NCBI GenBank assembly: GCA_964374095.1 | Contig: CAYJXJ010000106.1 | Location: 1 to 15,953 of the forward strand | DNA: 15,953 nt | Origin: CAYJXJ01 sp964374095 | GTDB lineage: Bacteria; Elusimicrobiota; Elusimicrobia; UBA1565; UBA9628 | Direction of reading: 5' to 3' | Shown here: positions 1-7,480 of the stretch, piece by piece | Position numbering within the stretch: position 1 is the stretch's first letter | Layout of the letters: each line of letters opens with the position of its first letter | Position numbers and translations under genes: made by a program | The notes under the pieces: generated by a model | What the model saw: only the letters and a program-made list of their open reading frames with translations | Database searches by the model: none | Told to the model about the DNA's origin: nothing

Positions 1-712
1 GGCGATGCTCTTAGGCGTGCGGTAGTTGTACTCGGTGTAGTACTGTGTGATGTCTACGAAAGCCTGGGCGGTGAGTATGCCGATCAGGCCGCAGGCCGAG
101 AAGTAAATCCAGGCGTTGGGGTATTGCTCCGAGGCCAGCAGCCACCACGCGCAGAAGGCGAATCCCGCCGTCGCCAGGACCGAGGTCAGATAATATCCCC
201 GGTTGAGGGCGTCCATCGGGTCGGCGTCCTCCGTGGTTCGTACGACGAAGATGCCGCAGATCGAGGCGAGTATGCCGAAGGCCCGGGCGACGAGGGGAAA
301 GAGCACGCCCTTCCAGCCGAAGACCGGGATCAGAGTGACGCCCAGGATCATGGCCCCGATGTTTTCGGCGGCCGTGGACTCAAAGAGGTCGGCGCCGCGG
401 CCCGCGCAGTCGCCGACGTTGTCGCCGACGAGGTCGGCGATCACCGCGGGATTGCGCGGGTCGTCCTCGGGAATGCCGGCCTCGACCTTGCCCACCAGGT
501 CGGCTCCGACGTCGGCGGCCTTGGTGTAGATGCCGCCCCCGAGTTGGGCGAAGAGGGCGACGAAGGAGGCGCCGAAGCCGTAGCCAACGATCATGAAGGG
601 AATCTTGGCGTAGTCATAGCCGCAAATCTTGAGGACCGCGAAAAGCCCGCCCACGCCCAAAAGCGACATGGCCGTGACGAAGAGGCCCGACACCGCCCCG
701 CCCCGAAGCGCG
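1..712 (-). CDS. hppA: hppA, internal part of membrane-bound pyrophosphatase (runs off left edge, broken at scaffold gap)
   Basis: This encodes part of the membrane-embedded pyrophosphatase, which couples PPi hydrolysis to H+ or Na+ export. Read on the minus strand from 705 downward, it begins RGGAVSGLF, exactly what should follow ALRIAL in the upstream piece (876-1291). Once rejoined, the family signatures are visible: DVGADLVGK (about residues 204-212) and DDPRNPAVIADLVGDNVGDC (about 220-239), which supply PPi- and Mg-binding Asp/Lys residues, followed by several membrane helices up to TEYNYRTPKSIA. About 374 of the usual 650-750 residues are visible. The GNTTA/K motif that separates K+-dependent from K+-independent enzymes lies outside the window. 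The motif reads IADLVGDNV where many family members have IADNVGDNV; I suspect this marks a known subclade, but cannot confirm it. Confidence 0.9.
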
Positions 713-722
713 NNNNNNNNNN
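713..722. other. assembly gap (10 N)
   Basis: Ten consecutive N bases. A round number of Ns usually marks a scaffold join of unknown length, so the true distance between the two halves of hppA cannot be read here. Confidence 0.98.
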
Positions 723-875
723 GGACCGGCCCGGAGATTCGTCCGTCTGCGCTCGGCGACGGCGATTCCGGGAGGCTTCGACCTTCGAATCACCCTGGAG
801 AGAAGGGCGCCGGTCAACGAGGTGTCCGCGGCTCTCAGCCGCTACTTCTGAGCGAGCGTGTCCTCGATCGTGAGC
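723..875 (+). other. sequence foreign to hppA at a contig end, with a possible 3' end of a plus-strand gene (723-851)
   Basis: These 153 bases lie inside hppA but encode none of it. On the plus strand, one frame is open from the contig edge to a TGA at 849-851. It reads ...SATAIPGGFDLRITLERR...NEVSAALSRYF, has mostly G/C third positions, and looks like a protein C-terminus. I could not assign it to a family. The stretch may be the end of an inserted element or a chimeric contig end. Confidence 0.4.
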
Positions 876-1291
876 AGCGCGATCCGCAGGGCGTCGTTGA
901 GCGACGCGCGCGCCGCCGAGGCCGTGCGGATGTTGGTGCGGATCGAGATCCACATCCCGATGTAGCCCGCGATGACCGAGCAGGCCGCGCCCATGACGAA
1001 GGAGAGCGTGGTCCACAGGGCCAGCGGCATGGGCCCGGCGGGGTCGTGCGCGTTAGGGGAACGAACAAAGGCATACAGGAAGAAAATCACGGCGGCCAGA
1101 ACCGCGGCAAACATCACGATCGTCCGATTCTGGCGCCGAAGGAAGGCTTCGGCGCCGGCTTTGATGGCATTGGAAATCTTCTGCATATCCGGGGTGCCGC
1201 AATCCTTCTCGAGGACCCACTGGATGAGCCAGACGGCAACGCCGATGGCGGCCGCGGAGATCGCGAACACGAGCAGGAGGACGGGTTTCAT
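842..1291 (-). CDS. hppA: hppA, N-terminal part of membrane-bound pyrophosphatase (followed by non-homologous tail to a stop)
   Basis: The ATG at 1291 opens a 149-codon frame. Residues 1-139 are the N-terminus of membrane pyrophosphatase: a first helix (MKPVLLLVFAISAAAIGVAV), the cytoplasmic GTPDMQKISNAIKAGAEAFL segment, then two more helices and GYIGMWISIRTNIRTASAAR. Homology stops at ALRIAL. The last ten codons (LTIEDTLAQK and a TAG at 842-844) match nothing in this family. The expected continuation RGGAV is found on the other side of the N run, in the same frame if bases 707-875 are removed. So this is either one intact gene split by an assembly fault, or a gene interrupted by an insertion. 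It has its own promoter (1333-1362) and stands apart from the tgt operon upstream. Confidence 0.88.
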   Translation of the reverse strand: MKPVLLLVFAISAAAIGVAVWLIQWVLEKDCGTPDMQKISNAIKAGAEAFLRRQNRTIVMFAAVLAAVIFFLYAFVRSPNAHDPAGPMPLALWTTLSFVMGAACSVIAGYIGMWISIRTNIRTASAARASLNDALRIALLTIEDTLAQK

Positions 1292-1332
1292 GAGAGGCTC
1301 CGAGTGTTGTTATTTGTTAAGGAATATCGCCT

Positions 1333-1362
1333 ATTATGCCATTTGGACGCGGGGAGGGTCAA
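1333..1362 (-). promoter_or_regulatory. sigma70-type promoter for hppA
   Basis: On the minus strand TTGACC (1357-1362) and CATAAT (1333-1338) are separated by 18 bases. This is close to the TTGACA/TATAAT consensus and sits in the AT-richer 103-base gap between tgt and hppA. Transcription would start near 1325, leaving a leader of about 35 bases before the hppA ATG at 1291. A GGAG lies just upstream of that ATG. I saw no clear terminator hairpin for tgt in the same gap. Confidence 0.6.
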
Positions 1363-1394
1363 CTGCGAGATTCCCGTAACCCACTGAAACAGCG

Positions 1395-2531
1395 CTAGCC
1401 GCCCCTGGCGGCCAACTCGGAAAGGGCCTCGCGGCGGCGGGAAGAAAAACCGCCGTCCCGGATGGAAGCGCGTATCTCGCGCATCACCGCCTCCATGAGG
1501 TGCAGGTTGTGGTAGGTGAGCATCCGGTAGACCGAGAGCTCCCGCGCCGCGAAGAGGTGGCGGAGATAGGCGCGGCTGTAGCGGGAGCAGACCCAGCAGG
1601 CGCAGCCCGGCTCCAGCGGCTCGGAGTTGCCCCGGGAGGCGGAGACCGTCACGTTGTAGCGGCCGCGCCGGGTCAGGACCATCCCGTTGCGCGCCACGCG
1701 GGTGGGGTAGACGCAGTCCATCATGTCGGCCCCGCGCGCGACCGCCTCCCACGCGTCGTCGGGAGTTCCCACGCCCATGAGATAGCGGGGGACGCTCTCG
1801 GGCAGGAGGCGCGAGACCGCCTCCACGGCTTCCCAGGTCCTTTCCTTGGGTTCGCCCACCGAGAGGCCCCCCAACGCGACGCCATCATGCGGGAGCGCCA
1901 GCAAATGTTCAACGGAGCGCTCCCGCCATTGCGGGTACAGGCAGCCTTGCAGGATCGGGAAGTAAAGGCACTTTTTTCCCTGTTCCCGCCACCGCGCCAA
2001 AGCCGGAGCCGAGGCCTCGGCCCATGCCCAAGTCCGACGGAGAGCCTCCTGGAGCTCGGCCACCGGGCACGGAAAGGCCGGGCAGACGTCCAGCACCGTC
2101 CAGCAATCCGAACCCAGACGGGCTTGGTTCTCGATCACCCCCTCGGGGGTCAGGCGCAGGGTCCGGCCGTCGATATGCGAACGGAACTCCACGCCGTCCT
2201 CCGCAATCTGGCGCAGGCCGGACTGGCTCCAGACCTGGAAGCCGCCGGAGTCGGTGAGGATCATGCCGTCAAAGCGCATGTAGGCGTGGAGCCCTCCCGC
2301 CGTCTCGATCTCGGCGCACCCGGGCCGCAGGGCCAGGTGGTAGCTGTTGGCGAGGATGGCGCGCACGCCGAGCCTCTCCAGGTCCTCCTGGGTGACGGCC
2401 TTGACCGCGGCCTGGGTGGCGACCGGCATGAAGACCGGAGTCTCGATATCGCCGTGCGGGGTGCGCAGAAGCCCCGTCCGCGCCGGCGATTCCTTGGCCC
2501 GCGCCGCAATCTCGAAGCTCGCGTTGGTCAC
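1395..2531 (-). CDS. tgt: queuine/preQ1 tRNA-ribosyltransferase (tRNA-guanine transglycosylase)
   Basis: Tgt swaps guanine-34 of GUN-anticodon tRNAs for preQ1, the first tRNA-level step of queuosine synthesis. The protein has 378 residues, the normal length. The catalytic residues are visible: D94 in LTDSGGFQV and the nucleophile D272 in MMDCVYPTR, with GVGTPDD at 254-259. The zinc site is C310, C312, C315 and H341 (PGCACWVC ... YHNLH). I chose the GTG at 2531 because homology starts with its product and it overlaps the kinase stop as GTGA; the frame stays open upstream to 2792 but that stretch does not look like Tgt. It is the last gene of the yebC-to-tgt operon, and QueA, the next enzyme of the same pathway, is encoded two genes upstream. 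Confidence 0.95.
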   Translation of the reverse strand: MTNASFEIAARAKESPARTGLLRTPHGDIETPVFMPVATQAAVKAVTQEDLERLGVRAILANSYHLALRPGCAEIETAGGLHAYMRFDGMILTDSGGFQVWSQSGLRQIAEDGVEFRSHIDGRTLRLTPEGVIENQARLGSDCWTVLDVCPAFPCPVAELQEALRRTWAWAEASAPALARWREQGKKCLYFPILQGCLYPQWRERSVEHLLALPHDGVALGGLSVGEPKERTWEAVEAVSRLLPESVPRYLMGVGTPDDAWEAVARGADMMDCVYPTRVARNGMVLTRRGRYNVTVSASRGNSEPLEPGCACWVCSRYSRAYLRHLFAARELSVYRMLTYHNLHLMEAVMREIRASIRDGGFSSRRREALSELAARGG

Positions 2532-5290
2532 TTTGCCGACAGCATGCGCAAAACCTCGCGCGCATCCATGGGCCGGCGTCCGGGCTCGAGGGCCAAGCAG
2601 GCCGCCAGCACGCCCCGGAGGGGCTCGGAAAGGCCTTGGGGAGGCCCGGACCGGCCGCTGAGGGGCAGGCCGGTCACCATCTCGACCGCGGCGGCTCCCA
2701 GGGCGTAGACATCGGACTGGGGCGTCGCGCGGCCGCCGCGCACCTCGGGCGCCAGCGATTCGACGGCGATCCCCAAACTTTCGAGCGGCCAACCCAAGGC
2801 CTCCGCGACCCGCGAGGCGATCCCGAAATCGGTGAGTTTGATTTCCCCGGCGCGGGTCCTGAGGAAATTACTCACCCTCAAGTCCCGGTGGAGGAAGCCC
2901 TGCTCGTGCATCAGCGCCAAGCCCCCGCAGGCGACGCGGAGGGCGGCCAGGCAGGACTCGGCCTCGAGGGGTCCTTCGGCGGCGACGATCTCGGCGAGGG
3001 AGTCCCCGTCGATGTAATCCAGGACGATCCAGGCCGCTCCGTCGTGGGCGACGACGTCCCGCAGGGAGACCAGCGCCGGGTGGTGGAGGCCGGAAAACCG
3101 GCGCGCCTCCTCGGCCGCGAGCTTTACGGCTTGCGGATCGAGGGACAAGGCGCCCCCCAGCCGCCGCATCGCCACCGGGGCCCGCAAGCCTGGATCGGCG
3201 GCCTTGATGAGCACCCCGGTTGGGCCCGAACCCAGGGGGGAAAGCAGGCGGTAATTGCCGGCCATGGCGGGCGCCGCGGGCGCCGACCCCAGACGCAGGA
3301 GGCCGGCCTCCTCTTTCGACAATCCTTCCAGGAAGCGCAGCCTCGCCCGGCAGCGCCGGTCGTCGGGGCGAGCGTGGGCCAGATGCTGGAGGGCCTCGCG
3401 GGCCGGGTCGGGACGACCCGCCTTCACGCAGGCCGTGGCATAGCAGGAATAGAGGGAGGGAGCCTGTTTGGCCGTCAATGTCTCTCGGGCCTTGCCGAAG
3501 AGGACCTCGGCCATGGCGAAGTCCCCCTTGCGTGAGGCCAGCCGAACCGCCAGGCTGTACTCGGCCCCGCCCAGACTCGCCTGATCGGAGACCAGAAACC
3601 CGAGGGCGCGGTCCTCTTCCCCCGCGGCGATAAGGGCCTGGGCGTAGCCCAGCCTTTCCCGGGGCTCCATGGCCGGGGCCTTGAGCTCTTCGAGCCGTGC
3701 CAGGGCCTTGTGGCAGGCGACGAAGGTCGCGAAGTCCCGCGGTTCGAGGCGCTTTTTTTGGCGCAGGAGGGCCAGGGCCAGGGCGGGGTCGCCGGCCTCG
3801 AAAAAAGCCTCCGCGTAGGCCGTATAGAATTCCGATGAGCGCCCGGCGTATTCCCGGGCAAAATCCCCGACCTTGCCGGTGTCGCGCAGAATCCTAACCG
3901 CCAGGCGAACGCTGGCAAGATCCGAAGCCGCGGAATCGATGACCTCCTCGCCGATGGCGTTGCCGGCCTCCTCAACCAGGCCCATCTGGAGCAGTCCCTG
4001 AGCGTTGGCCAGCCGCTCCATGCAATGGGCCGGAGTCAGCATCCGGGAAGAGCGTTTGGCTTTCGGACGGGATGGGCGGGACTGGACCCAACGCCAAATC
4101 CCCCACAGCATGACCCCCAACCCGGCGACCGCGGCCAACTGGGCCGCCCGGACCATCGCCTCGGCCACTTTATGGAACGCGAGATTGATGCGCTCGCCGC
4201 CCTCCACGGCCGGGGCGAGATCGGCCGCGCCCCGCAGGACCTCGGAGGTTTCCACCGGACCGACCTGGGAGCGGCGGCGTCCCTCGGCGGCCTCGGCCCG
4301 GCTCAAGACCGCCCCCATGCGCCGCAGGGCCTCTCCGGCGCGGGTTTCGGATCCCGGCGGCGCCTGCATCGCGGCCGCCAAGAGATACCACTTGTAAGCC
4401 TCCGCGGGATCCCGGAGGCCCGCGGGACCCGTTTCATACAAAGCCCCGAGCCGGATCATCGCCTCGAAACGTTGGTACGCCTCCCCCACCTCCAGGGCGC
4501 GGAAGTAATGGCCGGCGGCCCGCCCCCGCTCGGGCGGCCCGCCGACGCCCTTTTCGGCCATCGCGGCTCTCAGCATGAGGCATTGCGCCCTCAAATAGCC
4601 CGGCGCCGATCCTTCGGAACATTGCGTCAGAAACGCTTCCGCCTTAGGAGGATCGGTGACCAGTCCCGAAGGCACGACATAGAGGAATGCCAGGTGCAGT
4701 TGGGCCTGCGGGTAGCCGCGGATGGCGGCCTGGTTGAGCCAGAATTCCGCCGCTTCCAGCCGCCCGGCCTCATGGTCCTCGAGGCCGAGCTGAAACTGGG
4801 CCGCCGGGTCGCCGCCCTCCGCCGCGGTCTGAAGCGGAGACTTGGGGCCGGGACGTCCCAATGGGGTCATGGCTTCGCCCTTGAAACGCCTCCATCCACG
4901 CCGCATCAAGGCATAACCCTCCACCGCCCGGTCCATGGGGCTCGGTTCGGGGCGCCGCATCTGCAGCGCGATGTAGCTGGAGAGGGAGAGGGCGTCGCAC
5001 GAGGAGCGCGTGCCCATGCGCGCGGCGCGGTGCAGATCCTCGAGCGCCTTCTTGGTATCCCCGAGGCGAAACCGCGCCAAGCCCCGATGGCAGTAGGCGT
5101 TGGCCAGCCAGTCCCGGCCGTCGCTCTCCTCCCAGACCGCGATCGCCATGCCGAGGGCATGGCTCTGGGCCCGCGGATCCGCCACCGCGAGCGCGCCGTG
5201 ATAGAGGCGGTAGAACTCTCCGGCGCCCGCCGCCGCGGCCGCGGCCAGAAGCACCGCCGCCGTGAGCCAAGCCCTCCGGCCGATCGTCAT
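2528..5290 (-). CDS. membrane-spanning Sel1/TPR-repeat protein with C-terminal Ser/Thr-kinase-like domain
   Basis: This 920-residue protein has a signal-anchor-like N-terminus (RRAWLTAAVLLAAAAAAGAG), then helical Sel1/TPR-like repeats to about 370 (for example DPAAQFQLGL at 161-170 and EAYKWYLLAA at 297-306). A transmembrane helix follows at about 381-401, then a basic stretch (405-416) that predicts a cytoplasmic C-terminal half. More TPR-like repeats cover 420-660. A Hanks-type kinase domain (about 680-920) has a glycine loop GSGPTG (687-692), HRD at 801-803, N808, DFG at 821-823, APE at 847-849 and D860. The VAIK lysine position reads VAMR (R709), and HRDLK reads HRDLR (R805), so activity is uncertain. 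It overlaps queA (upstream) and tgt (downstream) by 4 bases each. The substrate and the sensed signal are unknown. Confidence 0.85.
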   Translation of the reverse strand: MTIGRRAWLTAAVLLAAAAAAGAGEFYRLYHGALAVADPRAQSHALGMAIAVWEESDGRDWLANAYCHRGLARFRLGDTKKALEDLHRAARMGTRSSCDALSLSSYIALQMRRPEPSPMDRAVEGYALMRRGWRRFKGEAMTPLGRPGPKSPLQTAAEGGDPAAQFQLGLEDHEAGRLEAAEFWLNQAAIRGYPQAQLHLAFLYVVPSGLVTDPPKAEAFLTQCSEGSAPGYLRAQCLMLRAAMAEKGVGGPPERGRAAGHYFRALEVGEAYQRFEAMIRLGALYETGPAGLRDPAEAYKWYLLAAAMQAPPGSETRAGEALRRMGAVLSRAEAAEGRRRSQVGPVETSEVLRGAADLAPAVEGGERINLAFHKVAEAMVRAAQLAAVAGLGVMLWGIWRWVQSRPSRPKAKRSSRMLTPAHCMERLANAQGLLQMGLVEEAGNAIGEEVIDSAASDLASVRLAVRILRDTGKVGDFAREYAGRSSEFYTAYAEAFFEAGDPALALALLRQKKRLEPRDFATFVACHKALARLEELKAPAMEPRERLGYAQALIAAGEEDRALGFLVSDQASLGGAEYSLAVRLASRKGDFAMAEVLFGKARETLTAKQAPSLYSCYATACVKAGRPDPAREALQHLAHARPDDRRCRARLRFLEGLSKEEAGLLRLGSAPAAPAMAGNYRLLSPLGSGPTGVLIKAADPGLRAPVAMRRLGGALSLDPQAVKLAAEEARRFSGLHHPALVSLRDVVAHDGAAWIVLDYIDGDSLAEIVAAEGPLEAESCLAALRVACGGLALMHEQGFLHRDLRVSNFLRTRAGEIKLTDFGIASRVAEALGWPLESLGIAVESLAPEVRGGRATPQSDVYALGAAAVEMVTGLPLSGRSGPPQGLSEPLRGVLAACLALEPGRRPMDAREVLRMLSAK

Positions 5291-6330
5291 GGCAGGATCA
5301 GCATGGAGTCGCCGTAGGAGAATAACCGGTAGCGCCTGGCGACGGCTTCCCGATAGGCCGCGAGCAGGCGGGGCCGGCCGGCGAACGCCGCGGCCAGCAT
5401 CAGCGGCGTCGAACGCGGCAAATGGAAATTAGTGAGCAGGCCGGTCACGGCCGCGAATCGATGGCCGGGCCATATGAAGAGATCGGTCTCCCCCTCCCCC
5501 GGGCCCAGGCCTTGCGGCCGCGCCGCGAGGCTCTCCAGGGCCCGCGTGGCGGTCGTGCCCACCGCGATCACCCGCCGCCCGCGGGAGCGGGCCTCGAGTA
5601 TGGTGTCGGCGTCCGGAGCCTCCAGGCGGTACCATTCGGGGAGCATCCGGTGCTCACGGGGGTCATCGTGGACGATGGGCCGGAAGGTCCCCGGACCCAC
5701 ATGCAGGACGAGCCAGGAAAGGACGACCCCGCGCCGGGAGAGCGCGTCGATAAGAGTCGGCGTGAAATGCAGTCCCGCGGTCGGGGCCGCGATCGACCCG
5801 TCCTCGGAAGCGTAGACCGTCTGGTAGCGGGCCAGCTCCGTTTCGCGGGGCACGGGAGAATGACCGTTGCCGCGTCGCCGCAGGATATAAGGGGGCAGCG
5901 GCGCCAACCCGTGGCGCAGCGCAAATCCCAGGACGTCCTCGGGCTCGAAGCGGCAGACCAGCCCCTCCGCGTCGCGTTCCACGACCCGGGCCGAAGCGTC
6001 CCCGTCGAGACGGATTTTGTGTCCGGGCTTGAGTCCGCGGCCCAACACCCGCCAAAGGCCGGGGCCAAGGCTGCGCACAAGGAGGAGGTCCGCCCGTCCT
6101 CCCGTCGCCTTGTGTCCCAGGAGACGGAAGGGCAGAACTCGGCTGCGGTTGAGAACCAGGCAGTCGCCGGGCTCCAGTACGAGCGGCAGATCCCGGAACG
6201 TTTGGTGGGTCGGGCCGTCCCGGCCGCGCAGGACCATGAGGCGGGAGGAATCGCGCGGCGAGGCGGGGGAATCGGCCGTCAACCCAGGCGGGTGGGCGTA
6301 GTCGAAATCCGACAATCGGAGGTCACTCAT
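5287..6330 (-). CDS. queA: S-adenosylmethionine:tRNA ribosyltransferase-isomerase
   Basis: QueA transfers and isomerises the ribosyl part of SAM onto preQ1-modified tRNA to give epoxyqueuosine. The protein has 347 residues, normal for the family. Recognisable blocks are SRLMVL (29-34), GSIAAPTAGLHFT (178-190), HVGPGTFRPI (210-219), GTTATRALE (258-266), TDLFIWPGHRF (282-292), LLTNFHLPRSTPLML (298-312) and YRLFSYGDSMLI at the C-terminus. Two blocks depart from the usual wording: LVLNRSRVLPFRL where LVLNDTRVxPARL is typical, and TADSP where IAQxP is typical. The ATG at 6330 overlaps the upstream spoIID-like gene by 8 bases, and the gene end overlaps the kinase start as ATGA. It works in the same pathway as tgt. 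Confidence 0.94.
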   Translation of the reverse strand: MSDLRLSDFDYAHPPGLTADSPASPRDSSRLMVLRGRDGPTHQTFRDLPLVLEPGDCLVLNRSRVLPFRLLGHKATGGRADLLLVRSLGPGLWRVLGRGLKPGHKIRLDGDASARVVERDAEGLVCRFEPEDVLGFALRHGLAPLPPYILRRRGNGHSPVPRETELARYQTVYASEDGSIAAPTAGLHFTPTLIDALSRRGVVLSWLVLHVGPGTFRPIVHDDPREHRMLPEWYRLEAPDADTILEARSRGRRVIAVGTTATRALESLAARPQGLGPGEGETDLFIWPGHRFAAVTGLLTNFHLPRSTPLMLAAAFAGRPRLLAAYREAVARRYRLFSYGDSMLILP

Positions 6331-7480
6331 CGACCACCGAAAGCACCGCCCCCGGGAAATAGTGCCGGAGGATATTCTCGTAGCCGCGCCCGCGCCCGGC
6401 CTGGCCGCGCGCCCCCCACTGGCAGAGTCCGACGCCGTGGCCCGCCCCGGAGCCTTCGATCTCGAAGCCCTTGCGGCGGGCGCGGATGCGGCGGATCCTG
6501 AGGCTGGGCAGCAGGCCCGCCGCCAACCGGCGGCGCAGGTCGCGGGCTAGAACTCGCAGCGGCTTTCCGTCCCCGGTGAGGATGAATTCCTTGGCGAACC
6601 CGGCGCGGTCCTGCCGGACCGCGTCGACCTCGGAGACCGAGAACCCCGACACGCCCTCGGGAAGGGCTGCGGCCGCCAGATCCGCCGCCAGGACATAGGT
6701 CGTCCAGCGCCAATGGGGGGAGTCCTTGCAATAGCCGTCGCGCACCCCGGCGAGGGGCGGCGGCGGACGGCCCGCGGCGCCCCACACCGCGTGGGGGCTG
6801 GTCGTGCGCCCCCCGCAGGTGGAGTGATAGTAGACCGGCAGGAGCTTGCCCGACCAGCCGAGGACTTCCCCCCGGGTCGAGTCCACCGCTTCCCGGACCG
6901 CTGAGTTGGCCGAGCCGAACCCCCGGTAGACCTGCGAGCGCGTGTCGGGGGAAAGGTCGAACCCGGAGCCCCGGTATTTTCCGAGGTTGCCGTAGGCGAA
7001 GCTGCGGGCGACGACGACCTGGGCCTTGAGGGCCTCCAAAGGCCAGTCCGGCTCCATCTCATGGGGTATGACCCCAAGAAGATAGTCTTCGACGCTGAGT
7101 TCATTCACCACCGAGACGGTGGCGTCGTCGTTGCGTCTCAATATCAGGCGCCCGGCGTAGCGCGAGGCGCCGACCCGGACCGTCGCGCCTTCGACGGCGG
7201 GCTCCAGGGCGGCGCCGTCAGCCAGGCCCCACTCGCCCAGCCGCAGGCCGCCCGAGGCAACGGCCGCCAGGGCGTAGGAAACGCCGGGACGGACCTCCCG
7301 GGGTCCCGCGCTTCCACTATGTGGGGGCGCCGGGCGCGGCGGCACGAGGGTGAAGTCGCCGAGGGGCTCGATCTCGACCTCGGCGACGCGGTGCGCGATG
7401 CCGATCTGGATCGCGCGGGGAGCGGCCCCGCCCGCGGAAGACAAGACGAGCGCCGCGATGACGAGCGCGGCGGCCGCCAT
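6323..7480 (-). CDS. SpoIID/LytB-domain protein, probable murein lytic transglycosylase
   Basis: SpoIID-family enzymes cleave denuded peptidoglycan glycan strands outside the cytoplasmic membrane. The 385-residue protein starts with a Sec-type signal sequence (MAAAALVIAALVLSSAGGAA). The SpoIID domain follows: VEDYLLGVIPHEM with the likely catalytic Glu at 141, then WPLEALKAQVVVARSFA (146-162), YYHSTCGGRT (217-226; His and Cys that may bind zinc, as in SpoIID) and SGAGHGVGLCQWGA (344-357). I chose the ATG at 7480 because it forms TGATG with the ruvB stop; a TTG three bases upstream is possible. The protein probably acts in cell-wall remodelling or division, since nothing here suggests sporulation. 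It is coupled to ruvB upstream and queA downstream. Confidence 0.87.
   Translation of the reverse strand: MAAAALVIAALVLSSAGGAAPRAIQIGIAHRVAEVEIEPLGDFTLVPPRPAPPHSGSAGPREVRPGVSYALAAVASGGLRLGEWGLADGAALEPAVEGATVRVGASRYAGRLILRRNDDATVSVVNELSVEDYLLGVIPHEMEPDWPLEALKAQVVVARSFAYGNLGKYRGSGFDLSPDTRSQVYRGFGSANSAVREAVDSTRGEVLGWSGKLLPVYYHSTCGGRTTSPHAVWGAAGRPPPPLAGVRDGYCKDSPHWRWTTYVLAADLAAAALPEGVSGFSVSEVDAVRQDRAGFAKEFILTGDGKPLRVLARDLRRRLAAGLLPSLRIRRIRARRKGFEIEGSGAGHGVGLCQWGARGQAGRGRGYENILRHYFPGAVLSVVDE

Noticed and set aside
723..851. Resemblance of the plus-strand tail to a glyceraldehyde-3-phosphate dehydrogenase C-terminus
   Set aside because: Only a short stretch looks similar, and the expected continuation after the helix is replaced by a stop. 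Too weak to name.
2532..2792. Upstream extension of tgt to an ATG at 2792
   Set aside because: The extra residues are Arg/Pro-rich with no Tgt homology and lie wholly within the kinase gene. The GTG at 2531 gives the normal length and a GTGA overlap.
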